Source: Faecalibacterium sp. (lineage in GTDB: Bacteria > Bacillota > Clostridia > Oscillospirales > Ruminococcaceae). From it: DNA of 28,298 nucleotides. Of the stretch, positions 14,385 through 22,553 are shown piece by piece. The translations under genes and the position numbers were made by a program. Every line of letters starts with the position of its first letter. Position 1 is the first letter of the stretch. Under the pieces are notes generated by a model. It had not been told where the DNA came from. It did not search any database and saw only the letters and a program-made list of their open reading frames with translations. The DNA lies in the NCBI GenBank assembly GCA_020025795.1, contig JAHHRK010000009.1, forward strand, positions 1 through 28,298, given 5' to 3'.

Positions 14385-15416
14385 ATGTCTAAGAAAGTTG
14401 TTACCTTCGGCGAACTGATGCTCCGTTTGCAGCCTTATAACTACGAGCGCTTTGTTCAGGCGGACCACCTGGCGTTCACCTTCGGCGGCGGCGAAGCCAA
14501 CGTTGCTGTTTCCCTGGCGAACTACGGCATGGACGCATACTTTGTTTCCAAGCTGCCTGCACACGCAATCGGTCAGGCTGCTGTGAACAGTCTGCGCCGC
14601 TACGGCGTCAACACCAGCATGATCACCCGCGGCGGCGACCGTGTTGGCATCTACTTCAACGAAAAGGGCGCTTCTCAGCGTCCTTCCGTCTGCATCTACG
14701 ACCGTGCTCACTCCGCTATCCAGGAAGCTACCACTGCTGACTTCAACTGGGATGAGATCTTCGAGGGCGCAGAGTGGTTCCACTTCACCGGCATCACTCC
14801 GGCTCTAGGCGCAAACGTTGTTGCTATCTGCCAGGAAGCCTGCAAGGCCGCTAAGGCACATGGCTGCAAGATCAGCTGCGACCTGAACTACCGCGGCAAA
14901 CTGTGGACGCGTGAGCAGTCTCGTGCTGCTATGACCGAGCTGTGCCAGTACGTTGACGTCTGCATCTCCAATGAGGAGGACGCAAAGGACGTCTTCGGCA
15001 TTGAGGCTGAGGCTACCGACATCACCGCTGGTGAAATCAACTGCGAAGGCTACAAGAGCGTTGCAAAGCAGCTGGCTGACAAGTTCAGTTTCGAGAAGGT
15101 TGCTATCACTCTGCGTGAGAGTAAGAGTGCTTTCGACAACGACTGGAGCGCTATGCTGTATGACGCTGCTTCCGATGAGTACTGCTTCTCCAAGAAGTAT
15201 CACCTGCACATCATCGACCGCATCGGCGGCGGTGACTCCTTCGGCGGCGGCCTGATCTATGCGCTGCTGAGCGGCAAATCCACTCAGGACGCTGTTGAGT
15301 TTGCAGTCGCCGCTTCCGCACTGAAGCACAGCATCGAAGGCGACTACAACTTTGCTACCATCGCTGAAGTTGAGAAGCTTGCTGGCGGCGATGGTTCCGG
15401 CCGTGTACAGCGCTAA
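14385..15416 (+). CDS. kdgK: 2-keto-3-deoxygluconate kinase (PfkB family)
   Basis: A 343-residue PfkB/ribokinase-family sugar kinase, assigned as KDG kinase because it lies between kdgA and uxaC. Visible marks are the N-terminal TFGELMLRLQP, the substrate loop FTFGGGEANVAVSLANYG (31-48), the lid SDLNYRG near the middle, and the C-terminal signature IGGGDSFGGGL with catalytic base D284 and the anion-hole glycines. The reaction is ATP-dependent phosphorylation of 2-keto-3-deoxygluconate to KDPG, the KdgA substrate. The gene starts 40 nt after kdgA with AAGGAG upstream. Confidence 0.9.
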   Translation: MSKKVVTFGELMLRLQPYNYERFVQADHLAFTFGGGEANVAVSLANYGMDAYFVSKLPAHAIGQAAVNSLRRYGVNTSMITRGGDRVGIYFNEKGASQRPSVCIYDRAHSAIQEATTADFNWDEIFEGAEWFHFTGITPALGANVVAICQEACKAAKAHGCKISCDLNYRGKLWTREQSRAAMTELCQYVDVCISNEEDAKDVFGIEAEATDITAGEINCEGYKSVAKQLADKFSFEKVAITLRESKSAFDNDWSAMLYDAASDEYCFSKKYHLHIIDRIGGGDSFGGGLIYALLSGKSTQDAVEFAVAASALKHSIEGDYNFATIAEVEKLAGGDGSGRVQR

Positions 15417-15455
15417 TGAACCGCAGATTTTTTCGTACTTTGCTTTTGCTTTATT

Positions 15456-15529
15456 AAAGGAGGAGTACGCGGCACATATCGCACGTTCCAACCGGGCGTG
15501 CGGCTTTTGTGTACGCGTAAGAGATATCT
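15456..15529 (+). promoter_or_regulatory. Unusual leader between kdgK and uxaC
   Basis: A strong Shine-Dalgarno run AAAGGAGGAG (15456-15465) lies about 64 nt before the uxaC ATG, with no start codon at the right distance. A hairpin CGCACG-N11-CGTGCG (15480-15502) sits between, and GTACGC occurs at 15465-15470 and 15511-15516. The immediate uxaC upstream (GTAAGAGATATCT) has only a weak signal, and an in-frame TAA (15518-15520) rules out an earlier start. Confidence 0.5.
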
Positions 15530-16963
15530 ATGAAAGCATTTATGGATAAGGATTTCCTGCTGGAAACCGAAACTGCTAAGCATCTGTTCCACGACTATGC
15601 TGAAAATATGCCCATCGTGGACTATCACTGCCATATCTCTCCCAAGGAGATTTACGAAGACCGTCGTTTCAATGCGCTGGAAGATATCTGGCTGGGCGGC
15701 AAACAGCCCGATGGCTCTTACGCAGGCGACCACTACAAATGGCGTGTCATGCGTTCCAACGGCCTGTCTGAGGACTATGTAACCGGCGATAAGCCCGGTG
15801 CAGAGCGCATCCAGAAGTTTGCTGAAGCTCTGGAAATGGCAATCGGCAATCCCATGTACCACTGGTGCAATCTGGAACTGCACAAGTACTTCGGCATTGA
15901 GGAGGCTTTCACCCCCGAAACTGCACAGGAGATCTACCATCACTGCAACGAAATGCTGCAGAACAGTGAAAACATGACCGTCCGCGGCCTGATTCGTCAG
16001 TCCAATGTTGCCATGGTCGGCACCACCGATGACCCCATCGATTCTCTGGAATGGCACGAGAAGATTGCAGCTGACACTTCCATCACCTGCAAGGTCTGCC
16101 CTTCTTTCCGTCCTGACAAGGCTGTCAACATCCACAAGCCCGGCTTTGCAGAATATATGGACAAACTGGCTACCAGCGTTGGCAAGGAAAGCCTGAACAC
16201 CGTTGCAGATGTTAAGGCTGCTCTGCTGGAGCGTCTGGACTTTTTTGCAGCACACGGCTGCAAGGCCAGCGACCACGGCCTGGACTACGTGATGTTCCGT
16301 CCGGCTTCTGACGAGCAGGTCGAGGCTGTCTTCCAGAAAGCTATGTCCGGTCAGGCTGTCACCGCGGAAGAAGCTGAAATGTACCAGACCGCAATCCTGC
16401 TGTTCCTGGCACGCAACTACCACAGCCGCAACATCGTGATGCAGCTGCACTATTCCTGCCTGCGGGATAACAACAAGGCAAAGTTTGCTGCCATGGGTCC
16501 CGATACCGGTTACGACATGATTGCACAGAACACCTGCGGCGGCAACATTGCTGCTCTGCTGAGTGCACTGGATGCAACCGACGAGCTGCCCAAGACCATC
16601 CTGTACTCTCTGAATCCTGCTGACAACGCACAGATTGACACCATCCTGGGCTGCTTCCAGAGCCCTGAAATTGCCGGCAAGGTACAGCATGGCTCTGCCT
16701 GGTGGTTCAACGACACCAAGACTGGCATGGAAGAACAGATGCAGTCTCTGGCAAGCCTGGGCCTGCTGGGCAACTTTGTTGGTATGCTGACCGATTCCCG
16801 CTCTTTCCTGTCCTATGCACGCCACGACTACTTCCGCCGCATCCTGTGCAACCTGATTGGCAACTGGGTCGAGAAGGGTGAATATCCCAACAACGAAGCT
16901 TCTCTAAAAAAGATCGTTGAGGGCATCTGCTGCAACAACGCAATTCGTTACTTCGGCCTGTAA
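15530..16963 (+). CDS. uxaC: Glucuronate (uronate) isomerase
   Basis: A 477-residue UxaC of the amidohydrolase superfamily, converting D-glucuronate to D-fructuronate (and galacturonate to tagaturonate). Near the start MPIVDYHCHISPKEIYEDR holds the metal-binding pair H33/H35. Other family blocks are GTTDDPIDSLEWHEKIA, the segment CKVCPSFRPDKAVN, MQLHYSCLRDNN and NTCGGNIAALLSALD, ending LTDSRSFLSYARHDYFRRILCNLIG. Length is normal. The start is fixed by an upstream in-frame stop. Its weak local ribosome binding site contrasts with kdgA and kdgK. It is third in the operon; a 7-bp G+C-rich stem (16978-17004) after the gene may slow transcription but lacks a T-tract. Confidence 0.95.
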   Translation: MKAFMDKDFLLETETAKHLFHDYAENMPIVDYHCHISPKEIYEDRRFNALEDIWLGGKQPDGSYAGDHYKWRVMRSNGLSEDYVTGDKPGAERIQKFAEALEMAIGNPMYHWCNLELHKYFGIEEAFTPETAQEIYHHCNEMLQNSENMTVRGLIRQSNVAMVGTTDDPIDSLEWHEKIAADTSITCKVCPSFRPDKAVNIHKPGFAEYMDKLATSVGKESLNTVADVKAALLERLDFFAAHGCKASDHGLDYVMFRPASDEQVEAVFQKAMSGQAVTAEEAEMYQTAILLFLARNYHSRNIVMQLHYSCLRDNNKAKFAAMGPDTGYDMIAQNTCGGNIAALLSALDATDELPKTILYSLNPADNAQIDTILGCFQSPEIAGKVQHGSAWWFNDTKTGMEEQMQSLASLGLLGNFVGMLTDSRSFLSYARHDYFRRILCNLIGNWVEKGEYPNNEASLKKIVEGICCNNAIRYFGL

Positions 16964-17062
16964 TTCTTTCAACGCGAGTCTCCGTTCTTTTCAAGTGCGG
17001 GGACCTTTGGAGTATCCGTAAAATTTTATACCGAATCGCGTCAGATTCCATATGGATTCCCA

Positions 17063-17091
17063 TTGATACTGTTTTCCTTTTTCTTTACACT
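17063..17091 (+). promoter_or_regulatory. Promoter of the GH2 glycosidase gene
   Basis: TTGATA (17063-17068), 17 nt, TACACT (17086-17091); start near 17098. A 10-bp palindrome TCCATATGGA (17047-17056) lies just upstream of the -35. Confidence 0.65.
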
Positions 17092-17113
17092 AGTCGTAAT
17101 ATGCTGGGCTTTT

Positions 17114-17119
17114 GTATAC
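17114..17119 (+). promoter_or_regulatory. Candidate GntR operator core in the GH2 leader
   Basis: TTGTATACAT, close to the palindrome TTGTATACAA, about 16 nt after the predicted transcription start, a position suited to repression. Same core as upstream of kdgA and the regulator gene. Confidence 0.35.
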
Positions 17120-17150
17120 ATCCTACGCATATTTACAAGGAGGTTCTTTT

Positions 17151-19385
17151 ATGCGCGAGATTTTTTCTCTGAACACCAAATGGGCTTTCTCTCAGGAAAC
17201 TACTACCGTTCCCCAGACCATGCCGACTAACTGGTACTGGGTCAACCTGCCCCACACCTGGAACGCAATCGATGGCCAGGACGGCGGTGGTGACTACTAC
17301 CGTGGCACTGCTTTCTACGCAAAGCAGCTGGACAAGATGGATCTGCCCAAGGCCGACCGCTACTTTCTGGAAATCAATGGCGCAAATTCTTCTGCCATTG
17401 TTTATGTGAACGGCCAGGAAATGGCTCGCCACGACGGTGGTTACTCTACCTGGCGTGTCGATGTTACAGATGTTCTGCAAGCTCAGAATCTGATTGTGAT
17501 TGCTGTGGACAACGCCCCCAACGATCACGTTTATCCCCAGTTTGCTGACTTTACGTTCTACGGCGGCCTGTACCGCAACGTGAACATGGTCTGTGTCAAC
17601 AACAGCCACTTTGACCTGGAGTATTACGGTGGACCCGGCATCCAGATCACTCCTGTAATGGACGGCGACAACACTAACGTGGAAGTCAAGGTCTGGACCA
17701 AGAATCAGAAGAAAAGCCAGCAGCTGGTCTACACCCTGAAAGACAAAGAAGGCAATGTGGTTGCTACCACCACTACCTCCGAGGCCACCGCAAACTTTGT
17801 GATTGAAAATGCACATCGCTGGCACGGCCGCAAGGATCCCTACCTGTACACTGCTGAGGTCATCTTGACTGAAGGCAATGCAGTTCTGGACAACGTTTCC
17901 GCACGCTTTGGCTGCCGCACCTACGAGATTGATCCCGAACGCGGCTTCATCCTGAACGGTGAAGCGTATCCGCTGCACGGCGTATCTCGCCACCAGGACC
18001 GCTGGGGCATCGGCAACGCACTGCTGCCTGAGCACCACAAGGAAGACATGGAACTGATCTGCGAAATGGGTGCTAACACCATCCGTCTGGCACACTATCA
18101 GCACGACCAGTACTTCTACGATTTGTGCGACGAGTACGGCCAGGTTGTCTGGGCTGAGATTCCCTACATTTCCCACCACCTGCCCAATGGCCGGGAAAAC
18201 ACCATCAGCCAGATGAAGGAACTGATTATCCAGAACTACAATCACGCCAGTATCGTTGTCTGGGGTCTGTCCAACGAAATCACCATGGACGGCGGCAAGG
18301 ACCCCGGCCTGGTTGAGAACCATCGTATTCTGAACGACATGGTTCACGAAATGGACAAGACCCGTCTGACCACTGTTGCAGCGCTTTCTTCCTGCAGCAA
18401 GGACGCTGCATACCTGCGTATTCCTGATGTTATCAGCTACAACCACTACTTTGGCTGGTATGCTGGTGAAACCGATATGAACGGCCCTTGGTTTGACGAT
18501 TTCCACGCTGCTTATCCCAATCTGCCTGTCGGTATGTCCGAGTATGGCTGCGAAGGCCTGAACTGGCACTCCTCCAACCCCGAACAGGGCGACTATACGG
18601 AAGAATATCAATCCTACTACCACGAAGAGCTGATCAAGCAACTGTTCTCCCGCAAGTACCTGTGGGCAACCCACGTCTGGAATATGTTCGACTTCGGCTG
18701 CGACAACCGTAACGAAGGCGGCGAGAATGGCCAGAACCACAAGGGTCTAGTTACCTTCGACCGCAAGTACAAGAAGGACGCCTTCTATGCTTACAAGGCA
18801 TGGCTGAGCGACGATCCGTTCGTCCACCTGTGCAGCAAGCGCTACATCGACCGTGTTGAGGACGTTACCCGTGTAACCGTTTACTCCAACCAGCCGGAAG
18901 TTGAGCTGTTCGCAAACGGCGTATCTCTGGGCAAGCAGAGCTGCCCCGAGCACTTCTTCTACTTCGATGTGCCCAACGCTGGCGAAACCAAGCTGACCGC
19001 TGTTGCAGGCGACTACACTGACGAGAGCTTCATCCGCAAGGTTGAAGAACCTAACCCGGCTTATCGTATGGTTGATAAGAGCGCCGTTCTGAACTGGTTC
19101 GACATCGTTGAACCGGAAGGCTACCACTCCCTGAACTCCAAGGTCGGCGACGTGCTCAAGTGCCCCGGCGGTCAGGAAGCTTTCATGGGTGTACTAGCTA
19201 CCGTCATGCCCAAGACCGAGGAATTCAAGAAAGCAGCTTCTGCGATTGGTCCCGAACTGTTTGACACCCTGGCAAGCATCGCTATTCTGCGCCTAATTAA
19301 CCTAATGGCTATGTCCGGCGTTAAGCCTACCAAAGAGCAGCTGCTGACTGCAAACGCAATCCTGAACAAGGTCGCCAAGGTCTAA
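17151..19385 (+). CDS. Glycoside hydrolase family 2 (beta-glucuronidase or beta-galactosidase type)
   Basis: A 744-residue cytoplasmic GH2 enzyme without signal peptide. Order: sugar-binding domain (about 1-155, including FYGGLYRNV), immunoglobulin-like domain (about 156-262), catalytic barrel (about 263-560) with acid/base E376 in WGLSNE and nucleophile E464 in MSEYG, then a small beta domain (565-632) and a helical C-terminal tail (about 650-744). In the barrel, N529-H530-K531 matches the NxK element used by glucuronidases to hold the carboxylate, though some galactosidases have a similar NDKG. The neighbouring uxaC/kdgK/kdgA make glucuronidase the better guess. The start at 17151 follows AAGGAGG; an upstream in-frame ATG (17112) has none. 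Own promoter, separate from uxaC. Confidence 0.85.
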   Translation: MREIFSLNTKWAFSQETTTVPQTMPTNWYWVNLPHTWNAIDGQDGGGDYYRGTAFYAKQLDKMDLPKADRYFLEINGANSSAIVYVNGQEMARHDGGYSTWRVDVTDVLQAQNLIVIAVDNAPNDHVYPQFADFTFYGGLYRNVNMVCVNNSHFDLEYYGGPGIQITPVMDGDNTNVEVKVWTKNQKKSQQLVYTLKDKEGNVVATTTTSEATANFVIENAHRWHGRKDPYLYTAEVILTEGNAVLDNVSARFGCRTYEIDPERGFILNGEAYPLHGVSRHQDRWGIGNALLPEHHKEDMELICEMGANTIRLAHYQHDQYFYDLCDEYGQVVWAEIPYISHHLPNGRENTISQMKELIIQNYNHASIVVWGLSNEITMDGGKDPGLVENHRILNDMVHEMDKTRLTTVAALSSCSKDAAYLRIPDVISYNHYFGWYAGETDMNGPWFDDFHAAYPNLPVGMSEYGCEGLNWHSSNPEQGDYTEEYQSYYHEELIKQLFSRKYLWATHVWNMFDFGCDNRNEGGENGQNHKGLVTFDRKYKKDAFYAYKAWLSDDPFVHLCSKRYIDRVEDVTRVTVYSNQPEVELFANGVSLGKQSCPEHFFYFDVPNAGETKLTAVAGDYTDESFIRKVEEPNPAYRMVDKSAVLNWFDIVEPEGYHSLNSKVGDVLKCPGGQEAFMGVLATVMPKTEEFKKAASAIGPELFDTLASIAILRLINLMAMSGVKPTKEQLLTANAILNKVAKV

Positions 19386-19410
19386 TCTGTTTCTTTACTA
19401 TTTCGCATCA

Positions 19411-19450
19411 AAAAACGCCCCCTGCACAGCGCTGCAGTGGGGCGCTTTTT
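19411..19450 (+). terminator. Terminator after the GH2 gene
   Basis: A, then ACGCCCC-CTGCA, loop CAGCGC, TGCAG-TGGGGCG, CTTTTT; about 25 nt after the stop codon. Confidence 0.8.
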
Positions 19451-19557
19451 ACTTTTTGTTTGCTCACGGAACAATGCTTACGCGCATTTATTAGATATCG
19501 TTGCTCAAATAGCAATCCATTTGGTGAAACATTCTAGTAATATTATATACATTTTTC

Positions 19558-19586
19558 TTGTTTTCTTTCTTTTGTTCTGTTATACT
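19558..19586 (+). promoter_or_regulatory. Promoter of the SDR gene
   Basis: TTGTTT (19558-19563), 17 nt, TATACT (19581-19586), about 70 nt before the start codon; the -35 matches consensus in four of six positions. Confidence 0.5.
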
Positions 19587-19659
19587 CGCAGTGGAAGTTT
19601 CTTCCGCATTGCATTGCATTTCATTTCATTATAAACAATTCAGGAAAGGATCTGTTATT

Positions 19660-20460
19660 ATGGGCTTTCTAACGGGAAAGACAACGCTTATCACTGGCGC
19701 AGGCCGTGCTGTTCTCCAGGATGGCAGCTGTGGTTCTATTGGTTATGGTATTGCTACTGCCTTTGCAAAAGAAGGTTCCAATCTGGTCATCACCGGCCGC
19801 AACGTAAAAAAGCTGGAAGATGCAAAGGAAGAACTGGAGCGCCTGTATGGCATCCGTGTCCTGATTGTGCAGGCTGACGTTAACAGCGGTGCCGACAACA
19901 AGGCCGTTGTGGATAACGTGGTCAAACAGGCCGTCGAAACGTTCGGCGGCATTGATGTGCTGATCAACAATGCACAGGCTTCCGCCTCCGGCGTACCACT
20001 GGCAGACCATACTACCGAGCAGTTTGATTTGGCGATTTACTCTGGTCTGTATGCAGCCTTTTATTATATGCAGGCTTGCTATCCTTATCTGAAAAAGAGT
20101 AAAGGCAGCATTATCAATTTTGCTTCTGGCGCAGGCTTGTTTGGCAACTTTGGCCAGTGTGCCTATGCCGCAGCAAAAGAAGGTATTCGCGGCCTGAGCC
20201 GTGTTGCCGCTACCGAGTGGGGCCCGGACGGCATCAATGTAAACGTGGTCTGCCCCATCGCCTGGACCGCACAGCTGGAGAAGTTCCAGCAGGCATATCC
20301 GGAAGCTTTTAAGTCTAACGTGAAAATGCCTCCTATGGGACATTACGGTGATTCCGAAAAGGAAATCGGCCGTGCCTGTGTCCAACTGGCAAGCCCCGAT
20401 TTGAAGTATCTGACCGGCGAAACCTTAACGCTGGAAGGCGGCTTGGGACTGCGTCCGTAA
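19660..20460 (+). CDS. Short-chain dehydrogenase/reductase, candidate hexuronate-pathway reductase
   Basis: A 266-residue SDR. The cofactor loop is stretched: TGAGR, then about eight residues, then GSIGYGIA, a spacing recalling enoyl-ACP reductases (SIAYGIA) more than FabG. The active site is classical: INFASG with the serine, then AYAAAKEG with the YxxxK pair, so it is not a FabI. The Rossmann strand VITGRNVKKLED suggests NADP preference (Arg after Gly). Its C-terminus is YLTGETLTLEGGLGLRP. It follows the hexuronate genes but has its own promoter. SDR-type fructuronate reductases exist in Firmicutes and that step is missing here, hence the proposed role. This is inference; the substrate could be another sugar acid or polyol. 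Confidence 0.8.
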   Translation: MGFLTGKTTLITGAGRAVLQDGSCGSIGYGIATAFAKEGSNLVITGRNVKKLEDAKEELERLYGIRVLIVQADVNSGADNKAVVDNVVKQAVETFGGIDVLINNAQASASGVPLADHTTEQFDLAIYSGLYAAFYYMQACYPYLKKSKGSIINFASGAGLFGNFGQCAYAAAKEGIRGLSRVAATEWGPDGINVNVVCPIAWTAQLEKFQQAYPEAFKSNVKMPPMGHYGDSEKEIGRACVQLASPDLKYLTGETLTLEGGLGLRP

Positions 20461-20469
20461 ACAAATTAT

Positions 20470-20506
20470 AAAAAGGCCTGACGCATCGCTGCGTCAGGCC
20501 TTTTTT
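20470..20506. terminator. Bidirectional terminator between SDR and NCS2 permease genes
   Basis: Perfect AAAAAGGCCTGACGCA / TGCGTCAGGCCTTTTTT hairpin with TCGC loop, flanked by A and T tracts, between two convergent genes. Confidence 0.92.
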
Positions 20507-20520
20507 ATTTGTCAGATGGT

Positions 20521-21927
20521 TCAGGCTGCTTTTTCCGTAGATTTATCCTTCGGCAAAAGGATATTCAGCACCACAGCCACCAGTGCGGCAGGCACAATAC
20601 CAGAACCGCCAAATACCAACTGCACCAGCTGCGGCATCTGGGACAAAATCGATGCGTTTGCACCAAAGCCATAGCCCAAGCCCAAAGCCACCGTTACGAT
20701 GGTCATATTGCGCGGTGTGAGTGGATCTTTGGTAATCAGCTGAACACCGCCCATGACGATGCTGGAGAACATAATGACCGCAGCACCACCCAGCACGCTC
20801 TGCGGCATGATCGAGATGAGGGCAGCCAGTTTCGGCAGCAAACCGCACAACACCAGAAAAGCAGCACCGCAAGCCAGCGCAAAGCGGTTTACAACCTTGG
20901 TTACGGTTACCAGACCCACGTTCTGGCTGAAAGATGTATTCGGCATTACACCAAACAAAGCAGCAATGCTGGATCCCAGACCGTCGCAAATGATACCGCC
21001 GGACAGCTCCTGATCCGTAGCTTCACGGCCCATACCGCCTTCCATTACGCCGGAAATATCGCCCAGCGTTTCCACGGCGCTGACGATGAACATAATGATT
21101 ACCGGCAAAATCGCGCCCAGATGAAATGTCGGCTTGACCGGCATAAATTCCGGTACCGCAAACCAGGGTGCCTGGGCTACCTTATCCCAGTTCAGTACCC
21201 AAGCCTTTGTGTACTCCACACCTTCAGCAGTAACGCTGATAGTAGGCAGGAAAATCGGCAGTATGGCACATAACACATAGCCAAACAGAATACCGATCAA
21301 AATGCTGGAAGAACTGACAATTCCTTTCGTGCCGTGCTGCAGCACCAAAATCACTGCCATGACCGTAAGGCCAATCAGCAAGTTTTCCATGGAAGCATAA
21401 TCCGGTGCGCCAGAACCACCGCCAAACGTAGCAACGCCAACACCAATCAGCGATAAGCCAATCGACATTACAACCGTACCTGTAACAATTGCGGGAAAGA
21501 AGCGGCGCAAAGGTTTTAGAAATGCGCCCAAAACACTCTCAATCAGACCGCCGATCATAGAAGCACCCATGATTGCGCCATATGCTACGATACCGCCGCC
21601 GGTCATATTTGCGATTCCCTGGAACACGCCAATAAAGCTGGAGCTTGTGCCCATCACGATTGGCACTTTACCGCCCATGGGCCCCACTGTAAACAACTGA
21701 ATCAGCGTCAGCGCACCAGCCACTAGCATTGCATTTTGCAAAAGTGTCACCTGCAAAGCTGCGAAGTTTTCGCCGCCTACTGCGGCGCAAGTCCCTGTAA
21801 CAACTAAAATGGGGGTCAGATTGCCCACAAACATGGCCAATACATGCTGCAAGCCCAGCGGTATCGCTTGCCGCAAAGGAAGCTTTCCTTCAAATTCATA
21901 TGGTGTTGCACTCGATTTCTTTTCCAC
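20521..21927 (-). CDS. NCS2 (NAT) family nucleobase permease, xanthine/uracil type
   Basis: A 468-residue permease with about 14 membrane segments. Family marks: Q27-H28 in LGLQHVLAMF of the first helix, E286 in SAVETLGD, and the NAT signature QNVGLVTVTKVVNR (335-348). The form of this signature and MGGKVPIVMGTSSSFI favour the xanthine/urate branch rather than UraA, but the exact base is not certain. The start is taken as GTG at 21927, with a weak AGGT motif about 8 nt before it; no ATG lies between it and the first conserved helix. It has its own promoter and no purine riboswitch-like conserved core in the leader. Regulation may act through the palindrome at 22076-22090. Confidence 0.9.
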   Translation of the reverse strand: MEKKSSATPYEFEGKLPLRQAIPLGLQHVLAMFVGNLTPILVVTGTCAAVGGENFAALQVTLLQNAMLVAGALTLIQLFTVGPMGGKVPIVMGTSSSFIGVFQGIANMTGGGIVAYGAIMGASMIGGLIESVLGAFLKPLRRFFPAIVTGTVVMSIGLSLIGVGVATFGGGSGAPDYASMENLLIGLTVMAVILVLQHGTKGIVSSSSILIGILFGYVLCAILPIFLPTISVTAEGVEYTKAWVLNWDKVAQAPWFAVPEFMPVKPTFHLGAILPVIIMFIVSAVETLGDISGVMEGGMGREATDQELSGGIICDGLGSSIAALFGVMPNTSFSQNVGLVTVTKVVNRFALACGAAFLVLCGLLPKLAALISIMPQSVLGGAAVIMFSSIVMGGVQLITKDPLTPRNMTIVTVALGLGYGFGANASILSQMPQLVQLVFGGSGIVPAALVAVVLNILLPKDKSTEKAA

Positions 21928-22037
21928 GCTTTCTACCTGCCTGTTTCTTTTTTCTCATAAGATTGCTTGTTGCTGCACGATGTTTTCATGCCACAAAACG
22001 CCTATCTCTCAACGACCGTTTTCAACAAAGTATGTCT

Positions 22038-22065
22038 ATTGTAGCACGTAATCCTGTAATGCCAA
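22038..22065 (-). promoter_or_regulatory. Promoter of the NCS2 permease gene
   Basis: TTGGCA (22060-22065), 16 nt, TACAAT (22038-22043); start near 22031, leader of about 100 nt. Confidence 0.65.
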
Positions 22066-22075
22066 GTAAGCCGAA

Positions 22076-22090
22076 ATAAGTCAGACTTAT
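22076..22090. promoter_or_regulatory. Perfect 15-bp palindrome upstream of the permease promoter
   Basis: ATAAGTC-A-GACTTAT, ending 10 nt upstream of the -35. Its position fits an activator or repressor site; it does not resemble the B. subtilis PurBox. Confidence 0.5.
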
Positions 22091-22406
22091 CTTTTGTCAG
22101 GAGTACAAGAGAAGCCCTGGCTTTCCGGTTACTTTTTAACCAATATAGCCATGTATAGACAGCCTGTATCTGCCTGGAAGTGCTCTGGGTCTCCTATGAT
22201 TTTCTTTTTTCCGATCGTACTTATACTTTCTGCGTCAGTTCATCCTACTCTGCCGGTTTGATTGTAAAACGCGATCCAACGATTGCATTTTTGTGATATT
22301 GGCGTCCGCATTTTTGAATTTTTCTTTCTGTTTCTCTCCCTGAAAAAGTCATCTGTTTTTTTCAAAGCACCGCAGAAATTGCCAGTGAACAAGACCCGTT
22401 CCAGTC

Positions 22407-22435
22407 TTGAAAAGTACTATATTGTATGATACTAT
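22407..22435 (+). promoter_or_regulatory. Promoter of the exopolysaccharide gene pair
   Basis: TTGAAA (22407-22412), 17 nt, TACTAT (22430-22435), within an A+T-rich stretch; transcription would start near 22442, about 110 nt before the first gene. Confidence 0.5.
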
Positions 22436-22493
22436 TTTAATGGATTCTTTTTGTGAGTTTTCTTTTATTAGGACACAAAAAACAGCAGATATC

Positions 22494-22527
22494 CACAGCG
22501 ATTCAAAGCACTTTCAGTATCGCTGTG
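22494..22527 (+). promoter_or_regulatory. Leader hairpin before the Wzz-like gene
   Basis: A perfect 9-bp stem CACAGCGAT / ATCGCTGTG with a 16-nt loop, ending 27 nt before the start codon. There is no T-tract after it, so it is not a normal terminator. Confidence 0.5.
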
Positions 22528-22553
22528 CAAAGTAAAATCACGGAGGAAATAGC

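Larger units (their letters stand above)
22091..22553. other. Non-coding spacer between permease and exopolysaccharide genes
   Basis: No gene or known RNA is recognisable. The left half (22091-22400) shows pyrimidine-rich stretches without clear signals; the right half holds the promoter at 22407-22435 and a leader hairpin at 22494-22527. Confidence 0.4.

Noticed and set aside
16978..17004. Terminator after uxaC
   Set aside because: The 7-bp stem GTCTCCG/CGGGGAC has no T-tract and contains a G-T pair; at most a pause site.
17133..18740. 535-residue open frame antisense to the GH2 gene
   Set aside because: Val/His-rich shadow of a strongly codon-biased gene; no ribosome binding site or homology.
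21928..22037. Purine riboswitch in the permease leader
   Set aside because: The conserved three-way-junction core of guanine-type riboswitches cannot be found in the roughly 100-nt leader.
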